A stretch of DNA of 64,000 bases from the NCBI GenBank assembly GCA_024958655.1, contig JANWUR010000006.1:116159-180158 (forward strand), read 5' to 3'. The notes beneath the pieces were generated by a model, which saw nothing but the letters and a program-made list of their open reading frames with translations, was not told where the DNA came from and did not search any database. This document shows, one piece after another, positions 24,290-32,865 of this stretch (position 1 is the stretch's first letter; the number at the start of each line of letters is the position of its first letter). The position numbers and the translations under genes were made by a program. The DNA is from Cyanobium sp. FGCU6. Lineage in GTDB: Bacteria; Cyanobacteriota; Cyanobacteriia; PCC-6307; Cyanobiaceae.

Positions 24290-24630
24290 CCACAGCCGAC
24301 GCTTTTCGCAGCCATCCGGTGGCGACCTGGCATCGAACGAGACGTCTGTCGCTGTATGCGAACGCGCTGCTCCGGTGTCGTCACGCCCCAGTTCTGGTCA
24401 AGGATGTCCTTGCAGGCGATCAGCCACGATTCCGGGACCACCTTCAGCCAGCGCAGCATGGGTATTGCGGCGATCGAGGTTGGCGATGATCCTCCATTGG
24501 GCATGGGCGGCGCCCTTTCCTCCCTTGCGCGGCAAGCGCAGTGAGTTCGCAGGGATCCCCCGGCGACGGGGAGGTCTCCCATCCTCCCTGAGCCTGGCGC
24601 GCACCCAGCCAGGGTGCTGTGTGCGCATAC
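24130..24630 (-). pseudogene. Decayed coding sequence (family not identified)
   Basis: Protein-like stretches in different minus-strand frames (LRLPRKGGKGAAHAQWRIIANLDRRNT; IPMLRWLKVVPESWLIACKDILDQNWGVTTPEQRVRIQRQT) with no intact ORF. Confidence 0.3.
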
Positions 24631-24697
24631 CCCTGGTTATCCTTTGGCGATGCCTCAGGAGGGGCTTCCAGGGCGGTAATGAAGCAGTTCCAAATGC

Positions 24698-24730
24698 AAA
24701 ACCCCGCCCATACTAGAAGCACTGGCGGGG
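24698..24730 (-). terminator. Rho-independent terminator of the choice-of-anchor L gene
   Basis: Minus strand CCCCGCC-agtgcttctagtatg-GGCGGGG-TTTT just downstream of the stop at 24767. Confidence 0.8.
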
Positions 24731-24766
24731 ATTATTTTGAACTGGCTAACTATATGTTCAGCGTTG

Positions 24767-26050
24767 TCAGGCTATCTTGCGCAGACGTTTCCTGAGCCGC
24801 CTCGCCCATCCGTAGCCAGCTCCAGCCCCGAGGATGGGGAGAGGACCAGGGACTTGAGTGGAGGGGTCGACAAAGGTCGTGATGGGCGTTTGGGTGACAT
24901 TGACGTTGCCAGTGACGTCGAAGCTGACTCCAGCGGCAAATGCATTGGTATTCAGAGGATCAAGAGCGTTCTGTATGTCGATTCCCTTGATCGCAAAACA
25001 TGACAGGGGAGTAGTGAAATCATAAGGAACCAATTGGCTGATGTTTGCCATGGGCGTTGTGAAATCATCACCATTGGTGCTGCAGGCTCCACCTGCAAGC
25101 GAGGAGGAAAACAGCTGATAATTATCGTTGAAGGCAAGATCTGGGGCAGTGAACTGATCAAAAAGCGGTCCACCTGTGGCGTTATAAACGTAGCCTGTTG
25201 CAATATCTGGATCTATCCACCACACAAAGCCAGGATCGAAGACCGTGAAAGTAGGGAATATCCAGGTCTCATTCGGGCTGGCAGGAGGGACAGGAAGCAG
25301 CGGATTTTCGGGAGTCGCACCGGGGAAGGAAATAGAATTAGCAGCGATCATTACTGCAGAATCAAATGCCGCATCGCCAACGTCAGACACGACGAAATTG
25401 ACGTTGTACGTTTCGCCCAGGGTCAGGCCCGTGGCCTGCGCCGTGAGGGGTATCGTAAATCCGTCGTATTGAATGTTGAAAGGGGAATTTGTACCAGCAG
25501 GCGGAAAATTGGAAACATAAAATGGAGTATTAAGGTTCTGATTTACATTATTGATTCGTACTTGTTCGGAGGTGCCAGGGATCAGGGCGAGGTTGGTGCC
25601 ATTGAGCTCCAGCCTGAAGAAATCATTGAAACCTGACCCAACCCATTCTTCATACTCTTCGGATGCAAACACGTAGTTCCATGATATTCCAGGCGAAACA
25701 GCCACGAAATCAAAGGAGATACTGGACAATGTCCCAGGGCCTCCGGCTGAACTGGTGTTGTTAGGTCCGGGGGCAAGTGAAATGAGACCGGAAGTCAGGA
25801 TAACCCCGGAATTAATACCAATGGTTGACCCTCCATCGTTGAAAAAACCAATGGATCCGTTGCCCAATCCTGCCGATTCGGCAACGGAAATCGTCCCGGG
25901 CACTGGAGACCACCCCGGAACTAGCAGGGCATTGACGAGTTCCTCTGCATCGCTGTATCCACCGACACTGAATGCCTGTGCCTCCAGGGACGCGCCGAAG
26001 ACGGAAGCCGCTGCAACTGTAGCCCCTACAGCGTTTACCAGCTTACGCAT
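24767..26050 (-). CDS. Choice-of-anchor L domain protein with PEP-CTERM-like sorting signal
   Basis: Signal peptide; GNGSIGFFNDGGSTIGINSGVILTSG; FVFASEEYEEWVGSGFNDFFRLELNG-like core; C-terminal VPGPLPILGAGAGYGWARRLRKRLRK. Confidence 0.85.
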   Translation of the reverse strand: MRKLVNAVGATVAAASVFGASLEAQAFSVGGYSDAEELVNALLVPGWSPVPGTISVAESAGLGNGSIGFFNDGGSTIGINSGVILTSGLISLAPGPNNTSSAGGPGTLSSISFDFVAVSPGISWNYVFASEEYEEWVGSGFNDFFRLELNGTNLALIPGTSEQVRINNVNQNLNTPFYVSNFPPAGTNSPFNIQYDGFTIPLTAQATGLTLGETYNVNFVVSDVGDAAFDSAVMIAANSISFPGATPENPLLPVPPASPNETWIFPTFTVFDPGFVWWIDPDIATGYVYNATGGPLFDQFTAPDLAFNDNYQLFSSSLAGGACSTNGDDFTTPMANISQLVPYDFTTPLSCFAIKGIDIQNALDPLNTNAFAAGVSFDVTGNVNVTQTPITTFVDPSTQVPGPLPILGAGAGYGWARRLRKRLRKIA

Positions 26051-26869
26051 AACAGAGATGCAGGTTGATTTACCGTATAGTATCTCGGCATCAATGCATG
26101 CAGGTCAAGAGTTGGTTAACATATCTTTACCAAGCCTGGTCCGACTTCTTCCCTGTCCGCATCGCTTTTGAAGGGGCCAAGGTTTTGGCTGTCGGGACTT
26201 CTCCCCTCAATGGCCGCCACCTTCGCCGCTGCAGCCATGGGCCGCGCTACCCCCAGGGTTTCCGCAACTGGGATAGCGCGGGGCATCCAGAGCGGTTGCC
26301 AGTTCCAGGGAAGGCGCAGGATCCCTTTCAGGGCAACGGATCACGAGAATACACACGGGCGGGACATGGTCCGGGGGCTGCCTGCGAAGGAGGGACCGGA
26401 GCGCATCGATCTGAATAACCGGCGAAACTCAGAAGCGATTGGATGTGAGCATCTTCCCGGAATAGGCCTGCAGAAACGCCCCTGGTGGGGCTGAACTGAG
26501 GGGAATGGCTCCTTCCAGCTCTTCCCCAGATTCAGCGTGCCACCGGAAAGCACATGGAACTTCTCGATTAAGAGCTGCCCATGATGGTGTTTCCGGTGCA
26601 TCTGCAGCGTGCAGCAGTTGTCGCAATCGTTGATTGCCCTTTACCAGGCAACTTTATCGGGTCTACATCGCTGTAACAAGCTGTGCCGCAATGGATCCGT
26701 TTGTTCAGGACGTCCGATGTCGACGCATTCAGCCAAAGCCCAGGCTGCTGCGCCGCTGCGGCGACCGCCTAATCCGCCAAGGGCTCTGAGAGTTGGCCTA
26801 CGACATCAGAAAGACGCTGGCGCAGGCAGGCGTTGCGTCGCTGCATCACAAGATCTGAGCACACTTTGA

Positions 26870-27010
26870 GGCACCCCTCCACCCCGGCCGCTGCGCTGCT
26901 GCACGATGAGGAGACAGTGAGCTATCCCGACGCCGGCTAGCAGGGGGGTGAGAAAAGCTCAAAGTGGCAAGGCAGCGGCTTCGGTGTGGCCATCGGGATG
27001 CAGGCTATGG
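26870..27010 (+). pseudogene. IS5-like transposase remnant
   Basis: LLHDEETVSYPDAG*QGGEK resembles the IS5-family LLHGEEEVVYADAGYQGIEK segment, with TAG in place of the Tyr codon; no intact transposase ORF. Confidence 0.5.
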
Positions 27011-27112
27011 GGAGAGAGGTGGTTACATCTGGAGCACGCAACACCCTTAAGGGCCCAGATCCAGCCTCCAAAAGGTAAATTCCAGCTGATCCACGGCTCA
27101 TCACCCTGCATA

Positions 27113-27610
27113 GTGTTCATCCCTTGCAGTTCGCGACCTCAGGCTTTCTTCGGGTGCTCGTTCTCCATAGGTTCCCTGGCGCTTCTGGCCCTGCTGCTCG
27201 GGGGCTTCAGTGCGCCGGCCCTCGCCACGCCGATTCTCACCAACCCGCTGCCGTTCGGCCGCTGGCGGGGCGAGAGCACCGCCGGCATGGCCGTGCTCGA
27301 CGTGCTCACCCTGACGCCCGAGCGCGTGCGCTGGGGCAACGCCTACAACGGCCGCTGTGACCGCGCCTACATCGTGGAAGAGCTGCCGAGCGGGCAGGTC
27401 ACCTATCCCGACAACCTCGTGCCGCCAGCGTCGCCTACCGATCTCCGCTTCCGGGTGGTGCGGCTGCGGCTGCAGCCCGGCCCCTGCGGCCGCGATGCGA
27501 AGGTGCAGCTGGCCATCCCGCTGGATGGTTCCGATCGCATGTTCGTGAACAGCTACGCCGCCGACGGCAGCCTCACCGGCTGGTACGGCGAGCTGAACCG
27601 CTTGCCCTGA
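27113..27610 (+). CDS. Hypothetical secreted protein
   Basis: GTG start, hydrophobic signal-like segment (SIGSLALLALLLGGFSAPALA), coding continues to TGA at 27610; no family recognised. Confidence 0.6.
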   Translation: MFIPCSSRPQAFFGCSFSIGSLALLALLLGGFSAPALATPILTNPLPFGRWRGESTAGMAVLDVLTLTPERVRWGNAYNGRCDRAYIVEELPSGQVTYPDNLVPPASPTDLRFRVVRLRLQPGPCGRDAKVQLAIPLDGSDRMFVNSYAADGSLTGWYGELNRLP

Positions 27611-27617
27611 GCCCCGC

Positions 27618-28463
27618 TCAGCCGTAGGGCCCGAAGCGGGCGGTGCAGGCGGCGCCGCAGTGGCAGCCGAGGCTGATCGCCTGCTCCACGCTCCAGCCGG
27701 CGGCCAGGCCGGCGGTGACGCCCGCCGCGAAGCTGTCGCCGCAGCCGTAGCTGTCGACCACCGGGGCGTCGAGCCTGGGCGCCGGGAACCGCCCGCCCGG
27801 CTCCACCCGGCCACCGGCGGCCCCTTCGGTGGCGATGTGCAGCTTCGGCGCCAGCTCCAGCGCACCTTCCGGCACGGCCTCGCCGGGATCGAGGCCGCTG
27901 CCGATCAGGGCATCGAGCTGCACCGCCGCCTCCCTGAGCACCGGCAGCCGCAGCCGCGGCGTGGCCGCCAGCACGGCGGCGGCCCGGGCTGCCCGCAGGA
28001 CGGCGGCATCGGCGGCGGTGGCGAACACGCCGTCGCAGTGGGCCAGCGAATCCCAGGGCAGGGGTTCGGCGGCGGCGGGGGTGAGCCGCTCGCCGATCAC
28101 GGTGATCGAGCGGTCGCCGTGGTCGTCGACGAAGCTGACGCCGCGGCGGGTGGGCGCGTCGCGCCAGGCCACGTGCAGCTCCAGCCCAAGGGCGGTGAGC
28201 CGCTCCGCGGCCCGCTCACCGATGGCGTCACGCCCGAGGGCGGTGAAGAAGGCCACCGGCCGGCCGAGCAGCCTTGCCAGCTGCACCGCCACCACGGCGC
28301 CGCCGCCGGCGGGTTCCTCGAGGAAGCGCCTGGCGTGGCCGATCCGGCCCGCCGCCGGCATGGCATCCACCACCAGGAAGTTCATCCATTCCACGTGGCC
28401 CACCACCGCCAGCCGCAGGGGGGGCAGGGAAGGCAGGGCCTCGCGGGGCCAGAGGTGCATCAC
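27618..28463 (-). CDS. PfkB family carbohydrate kinase
   Basis: GGGAVVAVQLARLLGRPVAFFTALGRDAIGERA; C-terminal VVDSYGCGDSFAAGVTAGLAAG. Confidence 0.88.
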   Translation of the reverse strand: MMHLWPREALPSLPPLRLAVVGHVEWMNFLVVDAMPAAGRIGHARRFLEEPAGGGAVVAVQLARLLGRPVAFFTALGRDAIGERAAERLTALGLELHVAWRDAPTRRGVSFVDDHGDRSITVIGERLTPAAAEPLPWDSLAHCDGVFATAADAAVLRAARAAAVLAATPRLRLPVLREAAVQLDALIGSGLDPGEAVPEGALELAPKLHIATEGAAGGRVEPGGRFPAPRLDAPVVDSYGCGDSFAAGVTAGLAAGWSVEQAISLGCHCGAACTARFGPYG

Positions 28464-29014
28464 GGCAGTTCCTGGGGGAGCAGCTGGCAGCGGAGCAACG
28501 CCAGGGCCTCGCCGGGGAGTCCGAGAAAGCGATCGAGCCAGCCCTCGCCGGTGGGCGGCACGAGGGCGACCCCCACCATCACCCCCCGCCCATTGCCGTC
28601 GAGGGGGCGCCCCGCGACAGGCCCGCGCCGGCTGCTCACCTCGCCCGTGCCCAGCCGGGTGTTCACCTGCAGATCCGGCGCGACGCTCCGCCCGCCCAGG
28701 AGCAGCTGGAAGCGGGCGTCGAACGCCAGATCCACCTGGCCGGCCTCAGGCTGCCAGCGTCCCGCAAGCGCCTGCGGGCGGATCGCGATCTCGAGGCCCG
28801 GCGGCAGGGGCAGGCCCAGGATCCGGCCGGTGCGGCCGTTGAGGGCGGGAATCGTGAGGGTGGTGGGGTCGAACTGCAACGGTCGCCAGCCCTCGGGCGT
28901 GGCCGGCCCGGACGAGCCGATGCCGCCGCCGCCGCTGGCGTCGTAGCGGAAGCGGGGCCAGGGGCCGATCGCCAGGCCGCAGCCGGCGTCGGTGCGCAGG
29001 TTGAGGGTGTCCAG
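28460..29014 (-). CDS. Hypothetical protein, probable CTG start (first ATG is at 28879)
   Basis: Open frame continues upstream of ATG 28879 (LDTLNLRTDAGCGLAIGPWPRFRYDASGGGGIGSSGPATPEGWRPLQFDP...); GAGG lies 6 nt before CTG 29014; 3' end overlaps pfkB-like start by 4 bp. Confidence 0.55.
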   Translation of the reverse strand: MDTLNLRTDAGCGLAIGPWPRFRYDASGGGGIGSSGPATPEGWRPLQFDPTTLTIPALNGRTGRILGLPLPPGLEIAIRPQALAGRWQPEAGQVDLAFDARFQLLLGGRSVAPDLQVNTRLGTGEVSSRRGPVAGRPLDGNGRGVMVGVALVPPTGEGWLDRFLGLPGEALALLRCQLLPQELP

Positions 29015-29039
29015 GGGAGGCCTCGTGGGTGGGTGCGGA

Positions 29040-29249
29040 TCAGGCCTCGGGGGGCAGGAAGCGGCCCGCCAGGCGCACCGCCAGCACCACTGCGGCGATG
29101 CCGTAGGAGGCGAAGGTGACCGCCTGGCCGGCGGTGCCGATCTCGTAGGCGCCGCGCTGCAGCAGCACGAAGTCGGCCAGGGAGGAGGCCGTGCCCCAGA
29201 GCAGCACCCACACGCTCACGTAGACGACGCCTCGGACGGTGCGGTTCAT
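29040..29249 (-). CDS. Small membrane protein (69 aa), hypothetical
   Basis: MNRTVRGVVYVSVWVLLWGTASSLADFVLLQRGAYEIGTAGQAVTFASYGIAAVVLAVRLAGRFLPPEA; two probable TM helices. Confidence 0.55.
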   Translation of the reverse strand: MNRTVRGVVYVSVWVLLWGTASSLADFVLLQRGAYEIGTAGQAVTFASYGIAAVVLAVRLAGRFLPPEA

Positions 29250-29302
29250 GGCGGGACTGCGCTGGGGCGACGCTAGTGGAGCGGCCCGGCCTTGCGCCTG
29301 CC

Positions 29303-30355
29303 TCAGAACCGGAAGGTGACGCCGGTGCCGATGTGGTGCTGCCAGCCCCGCCCCCAGCCCTCGCCGCCCTGGGTGCTGTAGATCGGTTTCCAGTGGGCGA
29401 ACAGCACGGTGCGGGGGCTCACCGGCAGCTCCAGTTCCACTTCCCCGCCCCAGTCGGTGCGGCCGGGCAGGCCGGAGTAGCTGCCGGGGCTGTAGAAGCG
29501 CGGCCCCCCCGAGAGGGTCACGTTCAGCCGGTCGACGTTGAAGCCGAAGCCGATCCAGGGGTCGGTGTAGTTGCCGATGGTGGTGCCATCCGACTCCCAG
29601 CCCGTGCGGTTCTCCAGGGAGACGAACACCCCGTCGGCGATCGTCTCGAGGCCATCCCCAAGCGCGAAGTTGACGTCGCCGTCGCCGAAGGCGAACGCCA
29701 CGCCGAAGCCCAGCTCGTTCTTGAGGCCCTCGATGTCTTCCCCCTGGTCGCGGGTGACGTAGTACGGCAGCCACTCGGCGAAGAAGGAGAGGCGCTGATT
29801 GGGGGCATAGCGCACCTGCAGCTGGCCCTTCACGTCGGTGCGGCGGAAGGGGGTGCCGCCATGGCCGTGCCCGTGCCCGTGCCCATGTCCCTGGTCGTGG
29901 TCCTCGTCGTGGTCGTCGTGGTCGTGAGCCGTCTCCTCGGCGTGTTCGTCACCGTGCCCCTCCTCGGGGTGTGCGCCGCCGTGGTCGCCGCCGCTCTCCG
30001 GCGCTTCCTCGATGTGCACCCGCCCGTAGAAGTGCTCGGCCTCACCCCACACCAGGGCGGGCCCGATCATGGCCTCGATCGCGAAGCTGCCCTGGTTCGG
30101 CAGCCCCCACTCCATCACCACGCCCACCAGCCCATCGATGGCGTAATGGCGGGGCTGGCCCTCCAGGTTGTTCTCCAGACCGGCGTGGCCCTCCAGGGTG
30201 ATCACCGGAGAGAGGCGGAAGGTGCCCGGGGCCAGCTCCTCGCCGCCAGCGGCGCCGTGGGCGCGCAGCGGCGCCGGCGCCGCCAGGGCCAGGAGCAGCC
30301 CCGCCGGCAGCAGGGCGGCCCTGGGGCGAAGCGTGAGGGAGCGAGGCCTGGCCAT
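29303..30355 (-). CDS. Outer-membrane beta-barrel-like protein with a His/Asp-rich loop
   Basis: Signal peptide, terminal VTFRF, alternating beta pattern, loop HDHDDHDEDHDQGHGHGHGHGHGG; directly downstream of znuA. Confidence 0.75.
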   Translation of the reverse strand: MARPRSLTLRPRAALLPAGLLLALAAPAPLRAHGAAGGEELAPGTFRLSPVITLEGHAGLENNLEGQPRHYAIDGLVGVVMEWGLPNQGSFAIEAMIGPALVWGEAEHFYGRVHIEEAPESGGDHGGAHPEEGHGDEHAEETAHDHDDHDEDHDQGHGHGHGHGHGGTPFRRTDVKGQLQVRYAPNQRLSFFAEWLPYYVTRDQGEDIEGLKNELGFGVAFAFGDGDVNFALGDGLETIADGVFVSLENRTGWESDGTTIGNYTDPWIGFGFNVDRLNVTLSGGPRFYSPGSYSGLPGRTDWGGEVELELPVSPRTVLFAHWKPIYSTQGGEGWGRGWQHHIGTGVTFRF

Positions 30356-30399
30356 CGGATGGGGGGGGGACGAGGAGGGGGGTGAACGGGACCGAAGGG

Positions 30400-31317
30400 T
30401 CAGCGGATCGACGCCCAGCGCCGGGCGAGCGCCTCGGCGCCAGCGCCGTCGCAGCGGCCGCCCTGGCCGTTGACGAAGGTGCAGACGTTGCCGGTGGCGG
30501 TCTGGACGGTGGAGCGGCCGGGGGCGAGGCCATCGGCCACCAGCGGAGTGGGGTTCACGGGCACGCCGCTGGCGCGACTGATCCGGCGCAGGGTCTTGGA
30601 GACGGGCAGCGACTCGGCGAACAGCCGGCGCGTGCCCGAGTCGCGCACCGCCTTGGTCATCTGGGCGAGGCTGGCGGGGCGCAGAACGCCGGCGGTGGTG
30701 AAGGAATCGAGCAGGGGCAGCTCGCGCACCCCGAGGCGCCGGGCCAGGCTGGAGAAGGCGCGATGTTCCGTCACCAGCACGCGGCTGCGGGCGGGAACGG
30801 TGTCGATCTGCACCTCCGCCCAGCGACCCAGATCGGCCAGCACGGCGTCGGCGGCCTGGCTGCGCCGCTTCAGGTCGGCCGCGGCGGCGCCGGCGAGCAG
30901 CGGGGCCAGGCGGGCTTCCACCACGCGCACCATGGCGGCCGCCTGGGAGGGGTCGTGCCACACGTGCGGATCGCGTCCGGGGCTGGCCGGTACCGCCTGC
31001 TCGGCCACGGCCACCCGGGGCGCCTTGGTGCTGACCCGTGCCAGCACGGGGCTGAGGCCGTACCCGTTGATCAGCACGAGGCGGGCGTCGGCCAGGGCCT
31101 GGCGGTCGCGGGGGCGGAGCACGGCCTGATGGGGATCGCTGCCGGCCGGGATCAGGCAGGCCACCCGGGCGTGATCGGCCGCCAGGGTGCGGGTGAGATC
31201 GCAGAGCACGCCATCGCCGGCCACCACCAGCGGCGGCGTGGCAGCCCGGGCGACCGCACCCGGCAGCAGCACGGCGCCCCCCAGCAGCAGAGCCAGCGAG
31301 GGCAGGGACACAGCCAT
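30400..31317 (-). CDS. znuA: Zinc ABC transporter substrate-binding protein ZnuA-like
   Basis: Signal peptide; GSDPHQAVLRPRDRQALADARLVLINGYGL, DPHVWHDPSQAA, VLVTEHRAFSSLARRLG, LFAESLPVSKTL typical of cluster A-I SBPs. Confidence 0.88.
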   Translation of the reverse strand: MAVSLPSLALLLGGAVLLPGAVARAATPPLVVAGDGVLCDLTRTLAADHARVACLIPAGSDPHQAVLRPRDRQALADARLVLINGYGLSPVLARVSTKAPRVAVAEQAVPASPGRDPHVWHDPSQAAAMVRVVEARLAPLLAGAAAADLKRRSQAADAVLADLGRWAEVQIDTVPARSRVLVTEHRAFSSLARRLGVRELPLLDSFTTAGVLRPASLAQMTKAVRDSGTRRLFAESLPVSKTLRRISRASGVPVNPTPLVADGLAPGRSTVQTATGNVCTFVNGQGGRCDGAGAEALARRWASIR

Positions 31318-31342
31318 CCATCCGGATCGAAAGGTGTGGGGA

Positions 31343-31358
31343 CGATAATGGTTCTCAT
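31343..31358. promoter_or_regulatory. Candidate Zur box in the znuA/znuC divergent region
   Basis: cGATAATGGTTCTCAt; inverted-repeat resemblance to TGATAATnATTATCA-type Zur sites, between divergent Zn-transport genes. Confidence 0.55.
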
Positions 31359-31402
31359 TCATTTGTGCCGGTACTGTTCTCCCCTGCCCGTGGGACACGC
31401 CC

Positions 31403-32080
31403 TTGGATCCACCCCTCCTGCAGGCCCGCGACCTTGCTTTCGCCTTCGGGCGACAGGACGTTCTGGTGGGCGTCGATCTTGCGGTCTCGCCCGGCTCCTG
31501 CAGCGTGATCCGCGGCGACAACGGCACGGGAAAATCCACCCTGCTGCAGCTGCTGCAGGGTCGTCTGCAGCCCGCTCGGGGCTGGGTGCGGCTGGACGGA
31601 CGCCCCCTGCAGGGGCAGCGACACCGCGTGGCTCTGGTGCCCCAGGCACCTGCCCTCAACTGGCGCTACCCGATCAGCCTGGAGGGCCTGGTGGCGCTCG
31701 CCGGCGATGGCGATCCGCGCACCGCCCGGCCCGCCCTGCGCCAGGTGAGGCTGGAGGCGCTGCGGCAGAGGCCGATCGCCAGCCTCTCCGCCGGCCAGCG
31801 TCAGCGCGCCCTGATCGCCCGGGCCCTGACCCAGAGGGCCGCGGTGCTGCTGCTCGATGAGCCGCTCGCCTCTCTGGATGGCGCCAGTCGCCTGCAGCTC
31901 GGCTCCCTGATCCGCGCATTGGTGGAGGCGGGCAGCGCGATCGTGCTCAGCGTCCACGGCGACCTTCCCCCGACCCTGCCGCGGCTGCTCACCTACGACC
32001 TGCAGGACGGCAGCCTGCACCCCCAGTCCCCCCGACCTTCCTTGACGCCTTGGCAGCTCCCGACGCCCTCTTCTGGCTGA
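31403..32080 (+). CDS. znuC: Zinc ABC transporter ATP-binding protein ZnuC-like
   Basis: Walker A GDNGTGKST, signature LSAGQRQRALIARAL, Walker B VLLLDEPLASLD; TTG start. Confidence 0.88.
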   Translation: MDPPLLQARDLAFAFGRQDVLVGVDLAVSPGSCSVIRGDNGTGKSTLLQLLQGRLQPARGWVRLDGRPLQGQRHRVALVPQAPALNWRYPISLEGLVALAGDGDPRTARPALRQVRLEALRQRPIASLSAGQRQRALIARALTQRAAVLLLDEPLASLDGASRLQLGSLIRALVEAGSAIVLSVHGDLPPTLPRLLTYDLQDGSLHPQSPRPSLTPWQLPTPSSG

Positions 32081-32847
32081 TTCCGCTTCTGCTGGCAGGG
32101 GTCTGCGGGCTCACCTGCCCGCTGCTGGGCACCCTGCTGGTGCAGCAGCAGCGGATCCAGGCCACCAACCTGATGGCCTACGCCGTGCTGCCCGGGGTGG
32201 TGCTCGCCCAGGCCTTCGGGCTGCCTCCCCTGCTGGGGGGCGTGGCCAGCGCCCTCGGGGCGGTGCTGCTGGCCGAGGCGCTGATCGCCGCCCGCTCCGA
32301 CGGCAGCGGTTCGGCGGAAGCGGTGCTCAACACCGTGCTCGCGGCCAGTCTTGGGCTCGGTGTGCTGCTGGTTCAGGCTCTGGCGCTGCCGGTGGACCTG
32401 GAGGCCCTGCTGTTCGGCGACCTGCTGGTGGCCGGCCCGGAGGACCTGCTGCGGATGGTGCTGGTGCTGGCGCTGCTGCTCGCAATGATCCGCTGGCGCT
32501 TCCGGCAGTGGCAGTGGCTCGGGCTCGATCCGGAGGGGGCGGAGAGCCTGGAGCTGCCGATGGGCCGTCTGCGCCTGCTGATGGCGGCCCTCACGGCCCT
32601 GGTGATGGTGAGCGCCACCGCCGCGGTGGGGCTGGCGCTGGTGATGGCGCTGATCTGCGCCCCCAGCCTGGCGTCCCTGGCCGATGCCACCAGCCTGGGG
32701 CAGGCGCTCAGGCGGGCGGCCCTGATCGGCCTGGTGGTGAGCCTGGCCGGCTGCGCGCTTGCCCTGCGGCTCAATCTGCCCCCCGGGCCGCTGATGGCCT
32801 GCGCCTGCCTGCCGCTGCTGCTGTGGCTCCGTTCACCGGCAGCCTGA
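32050..32847 (+). CDS. znuB: Zinc ABC transporter permease ZnuB-like
   Basis: ABC-3 permease pattern (GLTCPLLGTLLVQQQRIQATNLMAYAVLPGVVLAQAFG), overlaps znuC. Confidence 0.88.
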   Translation: MAAPDALFWLIPLLLAGVCGLTCPLLGTLLVQQQRIQATNLMAYAVLPGVVLAQAFGLPPLLGGVASALGAVLLAEALIAARSDGSGSAEAVLNTVLAASLGLGVLLVQALALPVDLEALLFGDLLVAGPEDLLRMVLVLALLLAMIRWRFRQWQWLGLDPEGAESLELPMGRLRLLMAALTALVMVSATAAVGLALVMALICAPSLASLADATSLGQALRRAALIGLVVSLAGCALALRLNLPPGPLMACACLPLLLWLRSPAA

Positions 32848-32865
32848 GCCGCCGCCGGATGCGGC

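Noticed and set aside
26050-26870. Several short ORFs in the intergenic region (for example 26168..26494, 26609..26869)
   Set aside because: No motifs, start sites or conserved-looking sequence; likely decayed DNA
29866-29945. gtgccc/gtcgtg short repeats considered as a non-coding repeat element
   Set aside because: They encode the (GH)n and (HD)n tract of the barrel protein in frame, so coding explains them
29276-31860. Plus-strand ORFs of 369 and 492 aa across the zinc locus
   Set aside because: Conflict with ZnuA and the His-rich barrel protein, which have signal peptides and family motifs on the minus strand
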